The notes beneath the pieces were generated by a model. The model was not told the origin of the DNA. It did no database searches and was given only the letters and a program-made list of their open reading frames with translations. Positions 1 to 7,841 of a stretch of DNA of 26,738 nucleotides are shown piece after piece. Every line of letters starts with the position of its first letter. Position 1 is the stretch's first letter. The stretch spans positions 56,526 through 83,263 of the forward strand of contig CAJUMC010000009.1 of assembly GCA_910587085.1 (NCBI GenBank), read 5' to 3'. The DNA comes from an uncultured Lachnospiraceae bacterium (GTDB lineage: Bacteria; Bacillota; Clostridia; Lachnospirales; Lachnospiraceae). A program made the translations under genes and the position numbers.

Positions 1-72
1 CGCTGCTTCCGCCGGAGCCTTCCCCGCTTCCGCCCGGATTCCCGCTGCTTCCGCCAAAGCCTTCCCCGCTTC
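1..72 (-). repeat. 42-bp in-frame tandem repeat encoding Gly/Ser linker
   Basis: CGCTGCTTCCGCC begins at position 1 and again at 43, with nearly identical sequence for about 30 bases after each. The 42-bp period equals 14 codons and encodes a GGSGEG-GGSSGNP type unit. The array may continue beyond the left edge. It lies inside the partial membrane-anchored gene, so copy number can change without breaking the frame. Confidence 0.75.
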
Positions 73-538
73 CTTCTGCATTTCCCCCGTTGTTTCCGGA
101 AGTCCCGTCCTTTCCTGCTGCTTCGCCGTCCCCCGGCGAGGAGGGATTATTTCCCTCTCCGCCCGCCGCCGGTTTTTCCGGCTGCGGCGTCAGGATCATG
201 TCGATCGCTTCCCGGTTAAAATCCCGGCTCTGCGCCTGGCGCACAACCGGATAGGCGCACACTCCCAGCCCGGCCAGCATAATCACGATGCCGGCAGCCC
301 TGCGGACGGAATTTGCCCGTCTGCGAGGCGTCTGCTTTTTTTCTTCCGTCCCGCAAGCCGCGGCGGCCTGCTCCTCATCCGAATCCGGCTGCTTTACAGC
401 CCGAAGCTCCGGTATATCCTCACACAGCGGCTCCGCAGCTTCTTCCGGCTCCCGCTTTTGTTCCGAAAATCCCTCCGGCAAGGCCTTCCGTCCGGTTTCC
501 TTCATTGCTTCCCGCGTTTCTTCCCGATCCTTCGCCAT
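1..538 (-). CDS. Membrane-anchored protein with sortase-like N-terminus and Gly/Ser linker (partial, C-terminus off window)
   Basis: The reading frame opens at 538 with ATG, 6-10 bases after a strong GGGGGAG ribosome site, and stays open to the left edge (179 codons seen). Residues 1-80 are charged and acidic, ending in a basic stretch (PRRRANSVRR). Residues 82-98 form one membrane segment, followed by YPVVRQAQSRDFNREAI. A basic flank, a short hydrophobic helix, then YP and an amphipathic helix is the usual N-terminal anchor of Gram-positive sortases, which would place the C-terminal part outside the cell. From about residue 122 the chain becomes a Gly/Ser/Asn-rich linker with a 14-residue repeat. 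No catalytic domain is visible, so the sortase call is a guess; another anchored exoprotein is possible. It lies 37 bp downstream of endonuclease IV and is probably the last gene of that operon. Confidence 0.6.
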   Translation of the reverse strand, partial: MAKDREETREAMKETGRKALPEGFSEQKREPEEAAEPLCEDIPELRAVKQPDSDEEQAAAACGTEEKKQTPRRRANSVRRAAGIVIMLAGLGVCAYPVVRQAQSRDFNREAIDMILTPQPEKPAAGGEGNNPSSPGDGEAAGKDGTSGNNGGNAEGSGEGFGGSSGNPGGSGEGSGGSS

Positions 539-575
539 AAGCTTCTCCCCCTTCTCCGCTCTGCCGCCAACCTGG

Positions 576-1463
576 TTATTTCTGCTCCCCGCGAAGCATA
601 GCAATCTCCTCCCGGTACGGCGCAAACTTGTTTTCCGGATTTCCTTCCGCGGTCACGTACGGCGTCTCCAGTATCTTGATGATATCCGTGAAATCCGGGT
701 GATGAACAATATCGTACAGCGGCTGAAAACCGATCTGTCCCTTCCCGATATTTTCGTGCCTGTCCTTCGCCGCTCCCCTTGCATTTTTGCTGTCGTTAAT
801 ATGAAATACGGCAATCTGATCTCTGCCGAGCAGACGGTCAAACTGTCCGATGACGCCGTCGAAATCATTGATGATATCATAGCCCGCATCATGGACATGG
901 CAGGTATCAAAGCAAACCCGCAGCTTATCGCTGCAGACAACCCCGTCGTAGATCTTGGCAAGCTCCTCAAAACTCTTTCCGATCTCGCTGCCCTTCCCCG
1001 CCATTGTCTCAAGCGCGACAAGACATCCGGTGTCCGGCCGCAGCACCTCGTTCAGGCCCCGGATTAGCTGGGCAATGCCTGCCTCTGCACCCGCGTCGAC
1101 ATGGGAGCCCGGGTGTAGCACGAGCAGCCCGGAGTGCATTGCCTCGGCGCGCTCCAGCTCCTGCTTTAGAAAATTTACGCCGAGCTCCCAGGTTTCCGGC
1201 TTAACGGAATTTGCCAAGTTGATAATGTACGGCGCATGCACCGCAAATTCCTCGATCCCGTTCTCCTTCATCAGCCGGAAGCCCTCCTCCAGATTCATCT
1301 CATCGATCCGCTTCCGTCTCGTATTCTGCGGCGCTCCGGTATACACCATAAATGTATTTGCCCCGTAGGAAACCGCCTCCCTGACAGAACCCGCAAACAT
1401 TTCCCTGCCGTTCATCCCCACATGGGAACCTATCCTCAGCCGCTGATCCGCATTCTGACTCAT
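576..1463 (-). CDS. nfo: Endonuclease IV (AP endonuclease, TIM-barrel, zinc-dependent)
   Basis: This is a 295-residue protein, the usual length for the Nfo/APN1 family. It cuts the DNA backbone 5' to abasic sites in base excision repair and binds three metal ions. All three family signatures are visible: LETMAGKGSE in the middle, CFDTCHVHDAGYD after it, and FHINDSKN followed by HENIGKGQIG near the C-terminus; these hold the zinc-binding Glu, Asp and His residues. The start at 1463 (MSQNADQRL) is chosen because AAGGAGAATT lies directly before it; upstream in-frame codons have no ribosome site and add residues that do not fit the family. It sits 82 bp after the methyltransferase gene and 37 bp before the partial membrane gene, consistent with one transcript. 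Confidence 0.96.
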   Translation of the reverse strand: MSQNADQRLRIGSHVGMNGREMFAGSVREAVSYGANTFMVYTGAPQNTRRKRIDEMNLEEGFRLMKENGIEEFAVHAPYIINLANSVKPETWELGVNFLKQELERAEAMHSGLLVLHPGSHVDAGAEAGIAQLIRGLNEVLRPDTGCLVALETMAGKGSEIGKSFEELAKIYDGVVCSDKLRVCFDTCHVHDAGYDIINDFDGVIGQFDRLLGRDQIAVFHINDSKNARGAAKDRHENIGKGQIGFQPLYDIVHHPDFTDIIKILETPYVTAEGNPENKFAPYREEIAMLRGEQK

Positions 1464-1545
1464 AATTCTCCTTCCCGCTCCGCGCAGACACCCGGAATGC
1501 TCTCCGGAAAAACCGCGCAAGGCCGCTGTAAAACTCTGTGCTCCC

Positions 1546-3048
1546 CTATATTTTAACCAAAAGTATCAGATAACTCTTTTCTTTCATGGAGATCTCGAAT
1601 TCCCTCAGGATGCGGAAGGCAGGAGCCGCACAAGCCCGTACGAACGCCCTGTCGTGCGTGTAGAGCAGCAGCCGGCCATTGTCCCTTAAAAGGCCGGGGA
1701 TTCTCTCAAAAAATCTGCGGTAAAGCTGCCCGAGCTCTCCCTGTTTATCCGGCTGTCCGGAAACGGTAAAAGGCATATCCGTCACTACCTCGTCAAAGCC
1801 CTGCTCCCGCGTGAAGGTAAAGAAATCGCGGCGGACATAATTCGCGCGGCAGCCCGCAAGCATGGTGTTGCTCCTCGCCGCTTCGACCGCCTCACCGAGA
1901 ATGTCGAGCCCGAACATTTCCTTCACCTTTCCGTATTTTGCACGCTCGATCAGCATCGTACCCGCACCGCAGAACGGGTCAAGCACGCTGGCCTCCGGGG
2001 TAAAAAAGCCCTCCCCGCCGGCCAGAGCCATGCACAGCGCCGCGTTTGAAGGCCGCATGCCGGATGAGACGGCCTGCTGCCGGTACGCAAACCGGAAATC
2101 TCCGAGCGTAAACAATTTCAGCAGGACATTGTAGCCGCCTCCGCTGCTCTCGACCAGCCTCAGCTCCGCCTCATAGCCGCTCACCGCATTGGCGAGCCTG
2201 CCGCCCGTCCCCTCCTCAAGAGCCGCCGCCAGCCTTCGCACAAACACGCCGCGCTTCTCGAGCGGCATGCTCCCCCGCACCTCGACGCGGAAGAAAAACG
2301 GCCTTCCGTTCTCCTCGTGCCGCTCCGCAAGATATTCTGCGATTCCGCCGGCCGCCAGCATCTTTGCGGCCTCCGCCGGCTCGGCGCTGACCTGCCGCAC
2401 CTTCGGCAGCACAAAAAACATTTCCTCAAAGCAGCGGATTTCAAACAGGGCGGCCGGAAACCGGGTCTGCACCATTACACCGGCGTTGAATTCCTTCTTT
2501 TTCAGATTTCCAAGCCGCTCCAGCACAGCATGCTTATGATTCCGGTTCGTCGTCAGGGCGATCACGGAAAGTATACCCTCTCCCCGGTAAACATGGGGCT
2601 TTGCGGTTTCCTTCGCCCCGAGCAGCTCGCGCAGAAGCAGCTTTTCCTCCTGGAGATGCTTGCGGTTTTCATCGTTCACCGGCTGCTTTGCAAGCTCATC
2701 AAGCGAGCTCTTCAGTTCAGGGAGAAGCCCCGTATAATCAAAGGATTTCAGTGCCGTGAGATACGCTCCGCGGACAAAGCGGGTCTCCTCCCTCCGATAC
2801 GCCTCCCACACAGCCTCCATCAGCTTCGGCACGCGCAGCTCACCAATCACCAGCGCCGCATTTTTTCTTACCTTCGCATCCTCCGCACACAGCAGATCCG
2901 TCAGGACGGAATAATCCCCTCCGCACAGCGAGATCAGGGTATCCCGCTGCAGGACGGCTTTTTCTCCCCTGAGCTGCTCCTTTATCTGAATCAGCGTCCG
3001 GCGCACCTCTTTCCCGTCCGCCAGGCTCTTCCAAAGTTCCTTCATCAT
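1546..3048 (-). CDS. THUMP-type class I SAM-dependent RNA methyltransferase with extra N-terminal helical region
   Basis: The protein has 500 residues from the ATG at 3048, which follows AAGGAG by about 9 bases. Residues about 350-460 form a Rossmann methyltransferase of the UPF0020/TRM11/RlmL type: VLDPFCGAGTMLIERA at 355-370 binds SAM, FGLDILGEAVEAARSN follows, and TDMPF at 423-427 stands where these enzymes have a (D/N)PP(F/Y) catalytic motif. The MRPSNAALCMALAGG segment at 331-345 is also typical. The THUMP-like RNA-binding part would be about 155-320. Residues 1-145 are helical and look like HEAT-type repeats (ALVIGELRVPKLMEAVWEAY), unusual for bacterial members. The likely substrate is tRNA or rRNA; which base cannot be told. 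It starts 25 bp after the MATE gene stop. Confidence 0.85.
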   Translation of the reverse strand: MMKELWKSLADGKEVRRTLIQIKEQLRGEKAVLQRDTLISLCGGDYSVLTDLLCAEDAKVRKNAALVIGELRVPKLMEAVWEAYRREETRFVRGAYLTALKSFDYTGLLPELKSSLDELAKQPVNDENRKHLQEEKLLLRELLGAKETAKPHVYRGEGILSVIALTTNRNHKHAVLERLGNLKKKEFNAGVMVQTRFPAALFEIRCFEEMFFVLPKVRQVSAEPAEAAKMLAAGGIAEYLAERHEENGRPFFFRVEVRGSMPLEKRGVFVRRLAAALEEGTGGRLANAVSGYEAELRLVESSGGGYNVLLKLFTLGDFRFAYRQQAVSSGMRPSNAALCMALAGGEGFFTPEASVLDPFCGAGTMLIERAKYGKVKEMFGLDILGEAVEAARSNTMLAGCRANYVRRDFFTFTREQGFDEVVTDMPFTVSGQPDKQGELGQLYRRFFERIPGLLRDNGRLLLYTHDRAFVRACAAPAFRILREFEISMKEKSYLILLVKI

Positions 3049-3073
3049 AATCCGCTCTCCTTCCGCACTGCCT

Positions 3074-4405
3074 TCAATCGGGAAACCCGGCATGCTTTTT
3101 CCAGCTCCCGCGCACAAACCGGGTTATAAAAAACGCCGCGCGCACGGCCCAGTCCATCGTCATTGCCATCCAGACGCCAAGCACTCCGAACCCGCAGTGC
3201 AGCGCCAGCACATAGCTCAGACCGATGCGGCAGCTCCACATGGTAAAAATGGAGGTCAGCATCGTAAATTTTACATCGTTTGCCGCGCGCAGGGCATTCG
3301 GCAGCGTAAACGAGGCCGGCCAGATCAGCAGGCAGCACAGACTGTGATATAATATAATCTTCCTTGCGAGCTCCTCCGTCTCCGGCTGCAGCCGGAAGGC
3401 CGAACAGATCGGCCCCACAAGCGCGGCCACAAGCACGCTGACGGCAAACACCGCCAGATAGGCATATTTCATCAGCTTCCCGGTATATTTCCTCACTCCG
3501 CCCGCGTCGTGCGCGCCGACGCACTGGCCGACAATCGTAATCATGGCCAGCCCGATGGCATTCCCCGGGATCACCTCAAACGAGCACACCGTATTCGCCA
3601 CGGCGTTGGCCGTGATGGCTGCCGTTCCGAAACCGGACACCAGCCCCGCCACGATCAGCTTCCCCACCTGAAAAATACTGTTCTCCAGACCGTTTGGAAT
3701 GCCGATGCGCAGAATCCGCTTTATCATTTCGGGCGCAAAGCCCAGGCGCAGGCCCGGGTTCAGATGCAGCTGCCTCTGCGGGTTCAGCAGCAGCCCCGTC
3801 ACAATGACGGCGGCCGCGATCCGGGAGACAAGTGTAGCCAGCGCCGCCCCCAGAACGCCGAGATGCAGGCAGTACAGAAGCAGCGCGTTTCCGGCGATGT
3901 TGATCGCATTCATGGCAACCGATGTCTTCAGAGAAATCTTTGAGTCCCCCATTGCCCGGAACAGCGCCCCTCCCGCGGAATACACGGCAAGAAACGGATA
4001 GGACAGCGCCGAGAGATAAAAATAAGTTTTAGCGCCCGCCATGACATCGGTCTCGAGCCTCCGGTAAATCAGCCGCAGGAACCATTCGTTTCCCGCGAGC
4101 GACAGCGCGGTCAGCACCCCGGAAACGGCCAGCACGGCCAGGATCAGCTGGTTGGAGGCCCGGCACGCCTTCTCCGGCGCTCTCTGTCCGATATACTGCG
4201 CGGCGACCACCGCGCCCCCGGTTGCCAGTGCGGAAAACAGCCCTGTCAGCAGCGAGTTAATGGAGTCCACCAGGGAAATTCCCGATACCGAGGCCTCCCC
4301 GTACGGGCTGATCATAACAGTATCCACCATACCGACCATAACGACAAGCAGCTGCTCGATCATCAGCGGCAGGATAAGCTTCTTCAGCTGATTATTGGAA
4401 AACAT
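3074..4405 (-). CDS. MATE family multidrug/cation efflux transporter
   Basis: The 443-residue protein has about twelve hydrophobic segments in two similar halves, the size and pattern of MATE (NorM/DinF type) antiporters, which expel organic cations or drugs using a sodium or proton gradient. The N-terminus LILPLMIEQLLVVMVGMVDTVM is the usual first MATE helix, and GISLVDSINSLL, ALFRAMGDSKISLK and GIPNGLENSIFQVGKL fit family positions. The start at 4405 follows AGGTGA, a modest ribosome site. It appears to be the first gene of a four-gene minus-strand operon (MATE, methyltransferase, nfo, membrane protein) driven by the promoter at 4496-4524. The substrate is unknown. Confidence 0.93.
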   Translation of the reverse strand: MFSNNQLKKLILPLMIEQLLVVMVGMVDTVMISPYGEASVSGISLVDSINSLLTGLFSALATGGAVVAAQYIGQRAPEKACRASNQLILAVLAVSGVLTALSLAGNEWFLRLIYRRLETDVMAGAKTYFYLSALSYPFLAVYSAGGALFRAMGDSKISLKTSVAMNAINIAGNALLLYCLHLGVLGAALATLVSRIAAAVIVTGLLLNPQRQLHLNPGLRLGFAPEMIKRILRIGIPNGLENSIFQVGKLIVAGLVSGFGTAAITANAVANTVCSFEVIPGNAIGLAMITIVGQCVGAHDAGGVRKYTGKLMKYAYLAVFAVSVLVAALVGPICSAFRLQPETEELARKIILYHSLCCLLIWPASFTLPNALRAANDVKFTMLTSIFTMWSCRIGLSYVLALHCGFGVLGVWMAMTMDWAVRAAFFITRFVRGSWKKHAGFPD

Positions 4406-4428
4406 TCTTTCTCACCTGTACCATGCCC

Positions 4429-4448
4429 TTTCCTGCGGCGGCAGGAAA
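4429..4448 (-). other. 8-bp-stem hairpin in MATE mRNA leader
   Basis: TTTCCTGC and GCAGGAAA pair perfectly around a four-base loop. The hairpin lies between the predicted MATE promoter and its start codon, so it would be in the 5' untranslated RNA. There is no U-run, so it is not a standard terminator. It may stabilise the message or have no function. Confidence 0.5.
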
Positions 4449-4495
4449 CAAAAAACACGCGGTTCGCTTTGTCTGCCGGCTCGCAAGTCCTCTTC

Positions 4496-4524
4496 ATTAT
4501 GCACGCAAAACCGGAAAATAGCAA
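4496..4524 (-). promoter_or_regulatory. Sigma-A promoter for the MATE operon
   Basis: On the minus strand TTGCTA (4524-4519) and CATAAT (4501-4496) are separated by exactly 17 bases. This is a good vegetative promoter about 90 bases upstream of the MATE start codon. Confidence 0.7.
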
Positions 4525-4617
4525 GCCTAAACTCCTCCAAAGTCCCGTGAAATTTTTCTGAAATTTTTCCCTTTCGCCTCCTGTTTCCGGGGATTTTCCC
4601 CCGCCCTCTTCCCGCGC

Positions 4618-4646
4618 TTGCAGTTTCCGGCCTGCTCTGCTATAAT
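4618..4646 (+). promoter_or_regulatory. Sigma-A promoter for pcrA
   Basis: TTGCAG (4618-4623) and TATAAT (4641-4646) are separated by 17 bases, a near-consensus vegetative promoter. The TTG that could be read as an upstream start for pcrA is this -35 box, which supports the later start at 4729. The leader would be about 75 bases. Confidence 0.85.
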
Positions 4647-4728
4647 CTGGGAAGGCGGCGCCGTCGGGGCGGCAGAAGTCCGCCGCAAACCTGGCAGGCG
4701 CAGAATATGCGCGGAAATGAGGAAAACC

Positions 4729-7083
4729 ATGAGCATTTACGATACACTAAATCCGGAGCAGCAGCGCGCCGTTCTGCACGACCGCGGCCCCCTGCTGATC
4801 CTGGCCGGCGCCGGTTCCGGCAAAACACGCGTGCTCACGCACCGCATCGCCTATCTGATCGAGGAGCGGCAGGTAAGCCCGTACCGCATCCTCGCCCTGA
4901 CCTTCACAAACAAGGCCGCAAAAGAAATGCGAAGCCGTGTCGACCGGCTCGTAAGCTACGGAGCGGAAAATATATGGGTCTCCACATTCCACTCAACCTG
5001 CGTGCGCATTCTCCGGCGCTTTATCCATCTGCTCGGCTACGAACGCAGCTTTTCCATCTACGATACGGACGATCAGAAGGCCCTGATCCGCGATGTCTGC
5101 AGGGCTCTTGAGATCGACACAAAAAATATCAAGGAGCGCACGCTGATGAATGCGATTTCCTCCGCAAAGGACGAGCTGATTACGCCGGAGAAATACGCGC
5201 TCTCGGCTGCCGGCGATTTTCTTAAGGGAAAATATGCCGCCGTCTACACGGAATACCAGCGCAGGCTGAAAACGAACAACGCGCTCGATTTTGACGACAT
5301 TATTTTCAAAACCGTGGAGCTGCTCGAAACTTGCCCGGAGGCGCTGCTCTATTACCGAAACCGCTTCCGCTATATTCTGGTGGACGAGTACCAGGACACA
5401 AATACAGCCCAGTTCCGGCTTCTGAGCCTGCTCGCCTCCTCCGAGAACGAGAACGGCGAAATCGAGCACAATCTCTGCGTTGTCGGCGATGACGACCAGT
5501 CCATATATAAATTCCGCGGAGCAAATATCCGCAATATTCTCGATTTCGAGAAGCAGTATCCGGATGCCGAAGTCGTCAAGCTCGAACAGAATTACCGCTC
5601 GACACAGAGCATTCTCAACGCCGCGAACGAGGTAATCTGCCATAATCGCGAAAGAAAGGACAAGCGGCTGTGGACGTCCAACGACAAGGGCGTTCCCGTT
5701 TCCTTCACGCATTACGAGACGGATTATGAGGAGGCGGATGCCATCGCTTCCGATATCGCCGCAAAAACCGGCGCGGCAGGCTTTGGAAAACACGGACAGG
5801 ATATCTCGGACGGCGCGCTGTCCTACCGGGATTTCGCCGTTCTGTACCGGACGAATGCCCAGTCCCGCATTTTCGAGGAAAAACTGATTATGCGCGGCAT
5901 CCCGTATAAAATCATCGGCAGCATCAATTTCTATCAGCGCAGGGAGGTCAAGGATATTCTGGCATATCTGAAGACGATTGACAACGGGCTGGATTCCGTT
6001 GCCGTAAAGCGCATTATCAATGTGCCGAAGCGCGGTATCGGTCAGGCGACGCTCGACCGCGTGGACGCCTGGGCACAGGAAAATACCGTCAGCTTCTACG
6101 CGGCGCTGCGCAGCGCGGAAAGCATTCCCGGACTCGGCAGGGCCGCCGCAAAAATCAATTCCTTTGTCAGCCTGATCGAAAGCCTGAAAAGCAATCTTTC
6201 CGGGGCGGCATACACCCTGACCGACCTTGTGAACGAGATTCTCGAGGCGACCGGATATCTTAAGGAGATCGAGGAAAGCGAGGACGAGGAAACCGCACAG
6301 GATCGCATCGGCAATGTGAACGAACTGATCAGCAAGCTGGCCGCATATATGGAAAATGCGGATGAGGAACCAACCCTGAGCGGCTTTCTGGAGGAGGTCG
6401 CGCTCGTGGCGGATGTGGACAATCTCACCGAGGACAGCAATTTTGTTGTGCTTATGACGCTGCACTCCGCCAAGGGGCTCGAATTTCCTTATGTATATCT
6501 CTGCGGCATGGAGGAGGGGATTTTTCCCGGCTATATGGCAATCAGCGCGGACGACCCCGAGCCGGAGATCGAGGAGGAACGCAGGCTCTGCTATGTCGGC
6601 ATTACTCGCGCCATGAAGGAGCTGCAGCTCTCGGCTGCACGCGCCCGCATGGTACGGGGGGAAACCCAGTACAACCGTTCTTCCCGCTTTATCGAGGAAA
6701 TCCCGCGCTATCTCCTGAATTACCGCGGAAGCGGAAAGGCCTCTTCACTTGCCCCGGGGCGCTCCTATGGGACAGGACTGCAGCGCGGGACGCGGCTGAC
6801 CTTTGAACCATCCGGCCGAACCGCCGCGGCGCACGGTACCGCAGGGGAGCCGTCCCCCCGCTATCCTTCGGCAGCTTCCCGGCCGGTCCGGCAGTTTGAC
6901 GGCGGCAGCCTTGCCCCGCTCGATTACGAAGTCGGAGACACCGTCCTTCACGCAAAATTCGGAACCGGACTTGTGACAGCCATCGTAAAGGGCGGCCGCG
7001 ATTATGAGGTAACGGTCGATTTCCCGAACGCAGGGACAAAAAAAATGCTCGCAGGCTTTGCCCGGCTGAAAAAGCAGGACTGA
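4729..7083 (+). CDS. pcrA: ATP-dependent DNA helicase PcrA (UvrD/Rep superfamily 1)
   Basis: A 784-residue 3'-to-5' DNA helicase used in repair, replication restart and clearing of proteins from DNA in Gram-positive bacteria. Motifs appear in order: NPEQQRAV (Q motif), GAGSGKT at 27-33 (Walker A), TFTNKAAKEM (Ia), LVDEYQDTN (II), VGDDDQSIYKFRGA (III), EQNYRST (IV), TLHSAKGLEFPYVYLCGMEE (V) and EERRLCYVGITRA (VI). The C-terminal 60 residues (YEVGDTVLHAKFGTGLV) are the Tudor-like tail that contacts RNA polymerase in this family. A low-complexity Arg/Pro/Ala/Gly linker of about 90 residues precedes it, making the protein slightly longer than usual. The start at 4729 has GAGGA six bases upstream and follows the promoter at 4618-4646. 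It is transcribed divergently from the MATE operon. Confidence 0.97.
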   Translation: MSIYDTLNPEQQRAVLHDRGPLLILAGAGSGKTRVLTHRIAYLIEERQVSPYRILALTFTNKAAKEMRSRVDRLVSYGAENIWVSTFHSTCVRILRRFIHLLGYERSFSIYDTDDQKALIRDVCRALEIDTKNIKERTLMNAISSAKDELITPEKYALSAAGDFLKGKYAAVYTEYQRRLKTNNALDFDDIIFKTVELLETCPEALLYYRNRFRYILVDEYQDTNTAQFRLLSLLASSENENGEIEHNLCVVGDDDQSIYKFRGANIRNILDFEKQYPDAEVVKLEQNYRSTQSILNAANEVICHNRERKDKRLWTSNDKGVPVSFTHYETDYEEADAIASDIAAKTGAAGFGKHGQDISDGALSYRDFAVLYRTNAQSRIFEEKLIMRGIPYKIIGSINFYQRREVKDILAYLKTIDNGLDSVAVKRIINVPKRGIGQATLDRVDAWAQENTVSFYAALRSAESIPGLGRAAAKINSFVSLIESLKSNLSGAAYTLTDLVNEILEATGYLKEIEESEDEETAQDRIGNVNELISKLAAYMENADEEPTLSGFLEEVALVADVDNLTEDSNFVVLMTLHSAKGLEFPYVYLCGMEEGIFPGYMAISADDPEPEIEEERRLCYVGITRAMKELQLSAARARMVRGETQYNRSSRFIEEIPRYLLNYRGSGKASSLAPGRSYGTGLQRGTRLTFEPSGRTAAAHGTAGEPSPRYPSAASRPVRQFDGGSLAPLDYEVGDTVLHAKFGTGLVTAIVKGGRDYEVTVDFPNAGTKKMLAGFARLKKQD

Positions 7084-7180
7084 ACGCCGCCGAAACCAGC
7101 CCGACATCCCGAAACGGACGCGCCGGGCATCCGAAAAAATTTAAAAATTGAAAAATTTTATAGTAAATCGAATTGCAATG

Positions 7181-7189
7181 TGATATAAT
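7181..7189 (+). promoter_or_regulatory. Extended -10 promoter for the small membrane protein gene
   Basis: TGATATAAT contains TATAAT at 7184-7189 with the TG one base upstream that marks an extended -10 element. No good -35 box is present at 17 bases. The region just upstream (7135-7180) is very AT-rich in this GC-rich window, as in an UP element. Transcription would start near 7196, giving a leader of about 125 bases. Confidence 0.6.
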
Positions 7190-7212
7190 ATCGACAGATA
7201 TTATACCTGAAC

Positions 7213-7257
7213 CGATTCGCGTCCGACCGCAGGGAGGACAGTCTATTCCGCGAATCG
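7213..7257 (+). other. 9-bp inverted repeat in the leader of the small membrane protein gene
   Basis: CGATTCGCG at 7213-7221 pairs perfectly with CGCGAATCG at 7249-7257. The 27-base loop holds a GGGAGGACA stretch and an inner GTCC/GGAC pairing. It lies between the predicted promoter and the start codon at 7321. It could be an RNA structure controlling expression or an operator; it matches no riboswitch class I can name. Confidence 0.5.
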
Positions 7258-7320
7258 TGCTCCCGGAGGGCATGCTGCTCCCATATTGATTATGAAAGCA
7301 GAAAGAAAGGATGTGTTTTT

Positions 7321-7656
7321 ATGTGCAGTAATTCAAACAAATTAGAGAGCCTGCTGACCAATACCAAGATCGGCGAGATGCTTGCAGAATCCAAGCTGAG
7401 CGAGCTTATCAAAAAGAAGGAGGATCCGATCGAGGAAAAGAAGCATTCGCTCGTATTCTTCCTCGCCATCATCGGCGCCGTTGCTGCGATCGCGGCCATT
7501 GCTTATGCCGTATACCGCTATGTAACCCCGGATTATATGGAAGAGTTCGACGACGATTTCGATGATGATCTCGACGGCGATCTGGATTTCGACGACAACG
7601 ATGCTCCGGCTGCGGAAACCGTTGCCGCAGAAGCTGCAGAAGCAGACGCGGAATAA
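7321..7656 (+). CDS. Small single-pass membrane protein with acidic C-terminal tail
   Basis: The protein has 111 residues. Residues 1-40 are polar (KLESLLTNTKIGEML...), residues 43-66 form one membrane helix (HSLVFFLAIIGAVAAIAAIAYAVY split across it), and the tail from about 72 is very acidic (EEFDDDFDDDLDGDLDFDDND) ending in Ala/Glu repeats. The start follows AAAGGATG by about 10 bases. The layout resembles small proteins I recall from other Lachnospiraceae, without a known function. Charge distribution does not give a safe topology; the acidic tail might bind cations or a basic partner. It is a single-gene unit with its own promoter and a strong terminator at 7681-7727. Confidence 0.8.
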   Translation: MCSNSNKLESLLTNTKIGEMLAESKLSELIKKKEDPIEEKKHSLVFFLAIIGAVAAIAAIAYAVYRYVTPDYMEEFDDDFDDDLDGDLDFDDNDAPAAETVAAEAAEADAE

Positions 7657-7680
7657 TTCATCTGTACTTAAACAAACCAG

Positions 7681-7727
7681 CTGCCGCACCGGCCGCCATT
7701 CAGGCGAACCCGGCGCGGCAGTTTTTT
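7681..7727 (+). terminator. Rho-independent terminator after the small membrane protein gene
   Basis: CTGCCGCaCCGG pairs with CCGGcGCGGCAG (one mismatch) and is followed by TTTTTT and, four bases later, a second T-run. It lies about 25 bases after the stop codon. The convergent coiled-coil gene ends at 7842, so the hairpin may also serve the other strand less efficiently. Confidence 0.9.
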
Positions 7728-7841
7728 CTGTTTTTTCGGGCATCCGGACAAAAGAAAGATTGTGCTTTATATTCTTTATTCTGAATGTCAGGCCGGCAGC
7801 GAAAAGTTTTTGCCGGTAGGATGCCGGAGCGGTACAGGCTG

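Noticed and set aside
4618..4728. TTG start for pcrA 37 codons upstream of 4729
   Set aside because: That TTG is the -35 box of a near-consensus promoter with TATAAT 17 bases on, so the region cannot be translated from that transcript.
4993..6465. 490-codon open frame on the minus strand, inside pcrA
   Set aside because: It is antisense to a clear helicase, has no ribosome site or recognisable domain, and such long antisense frames are common in GC-rich genes. The same applies to long frames antisense to the SGNH, GH39, ddh and APC genes.
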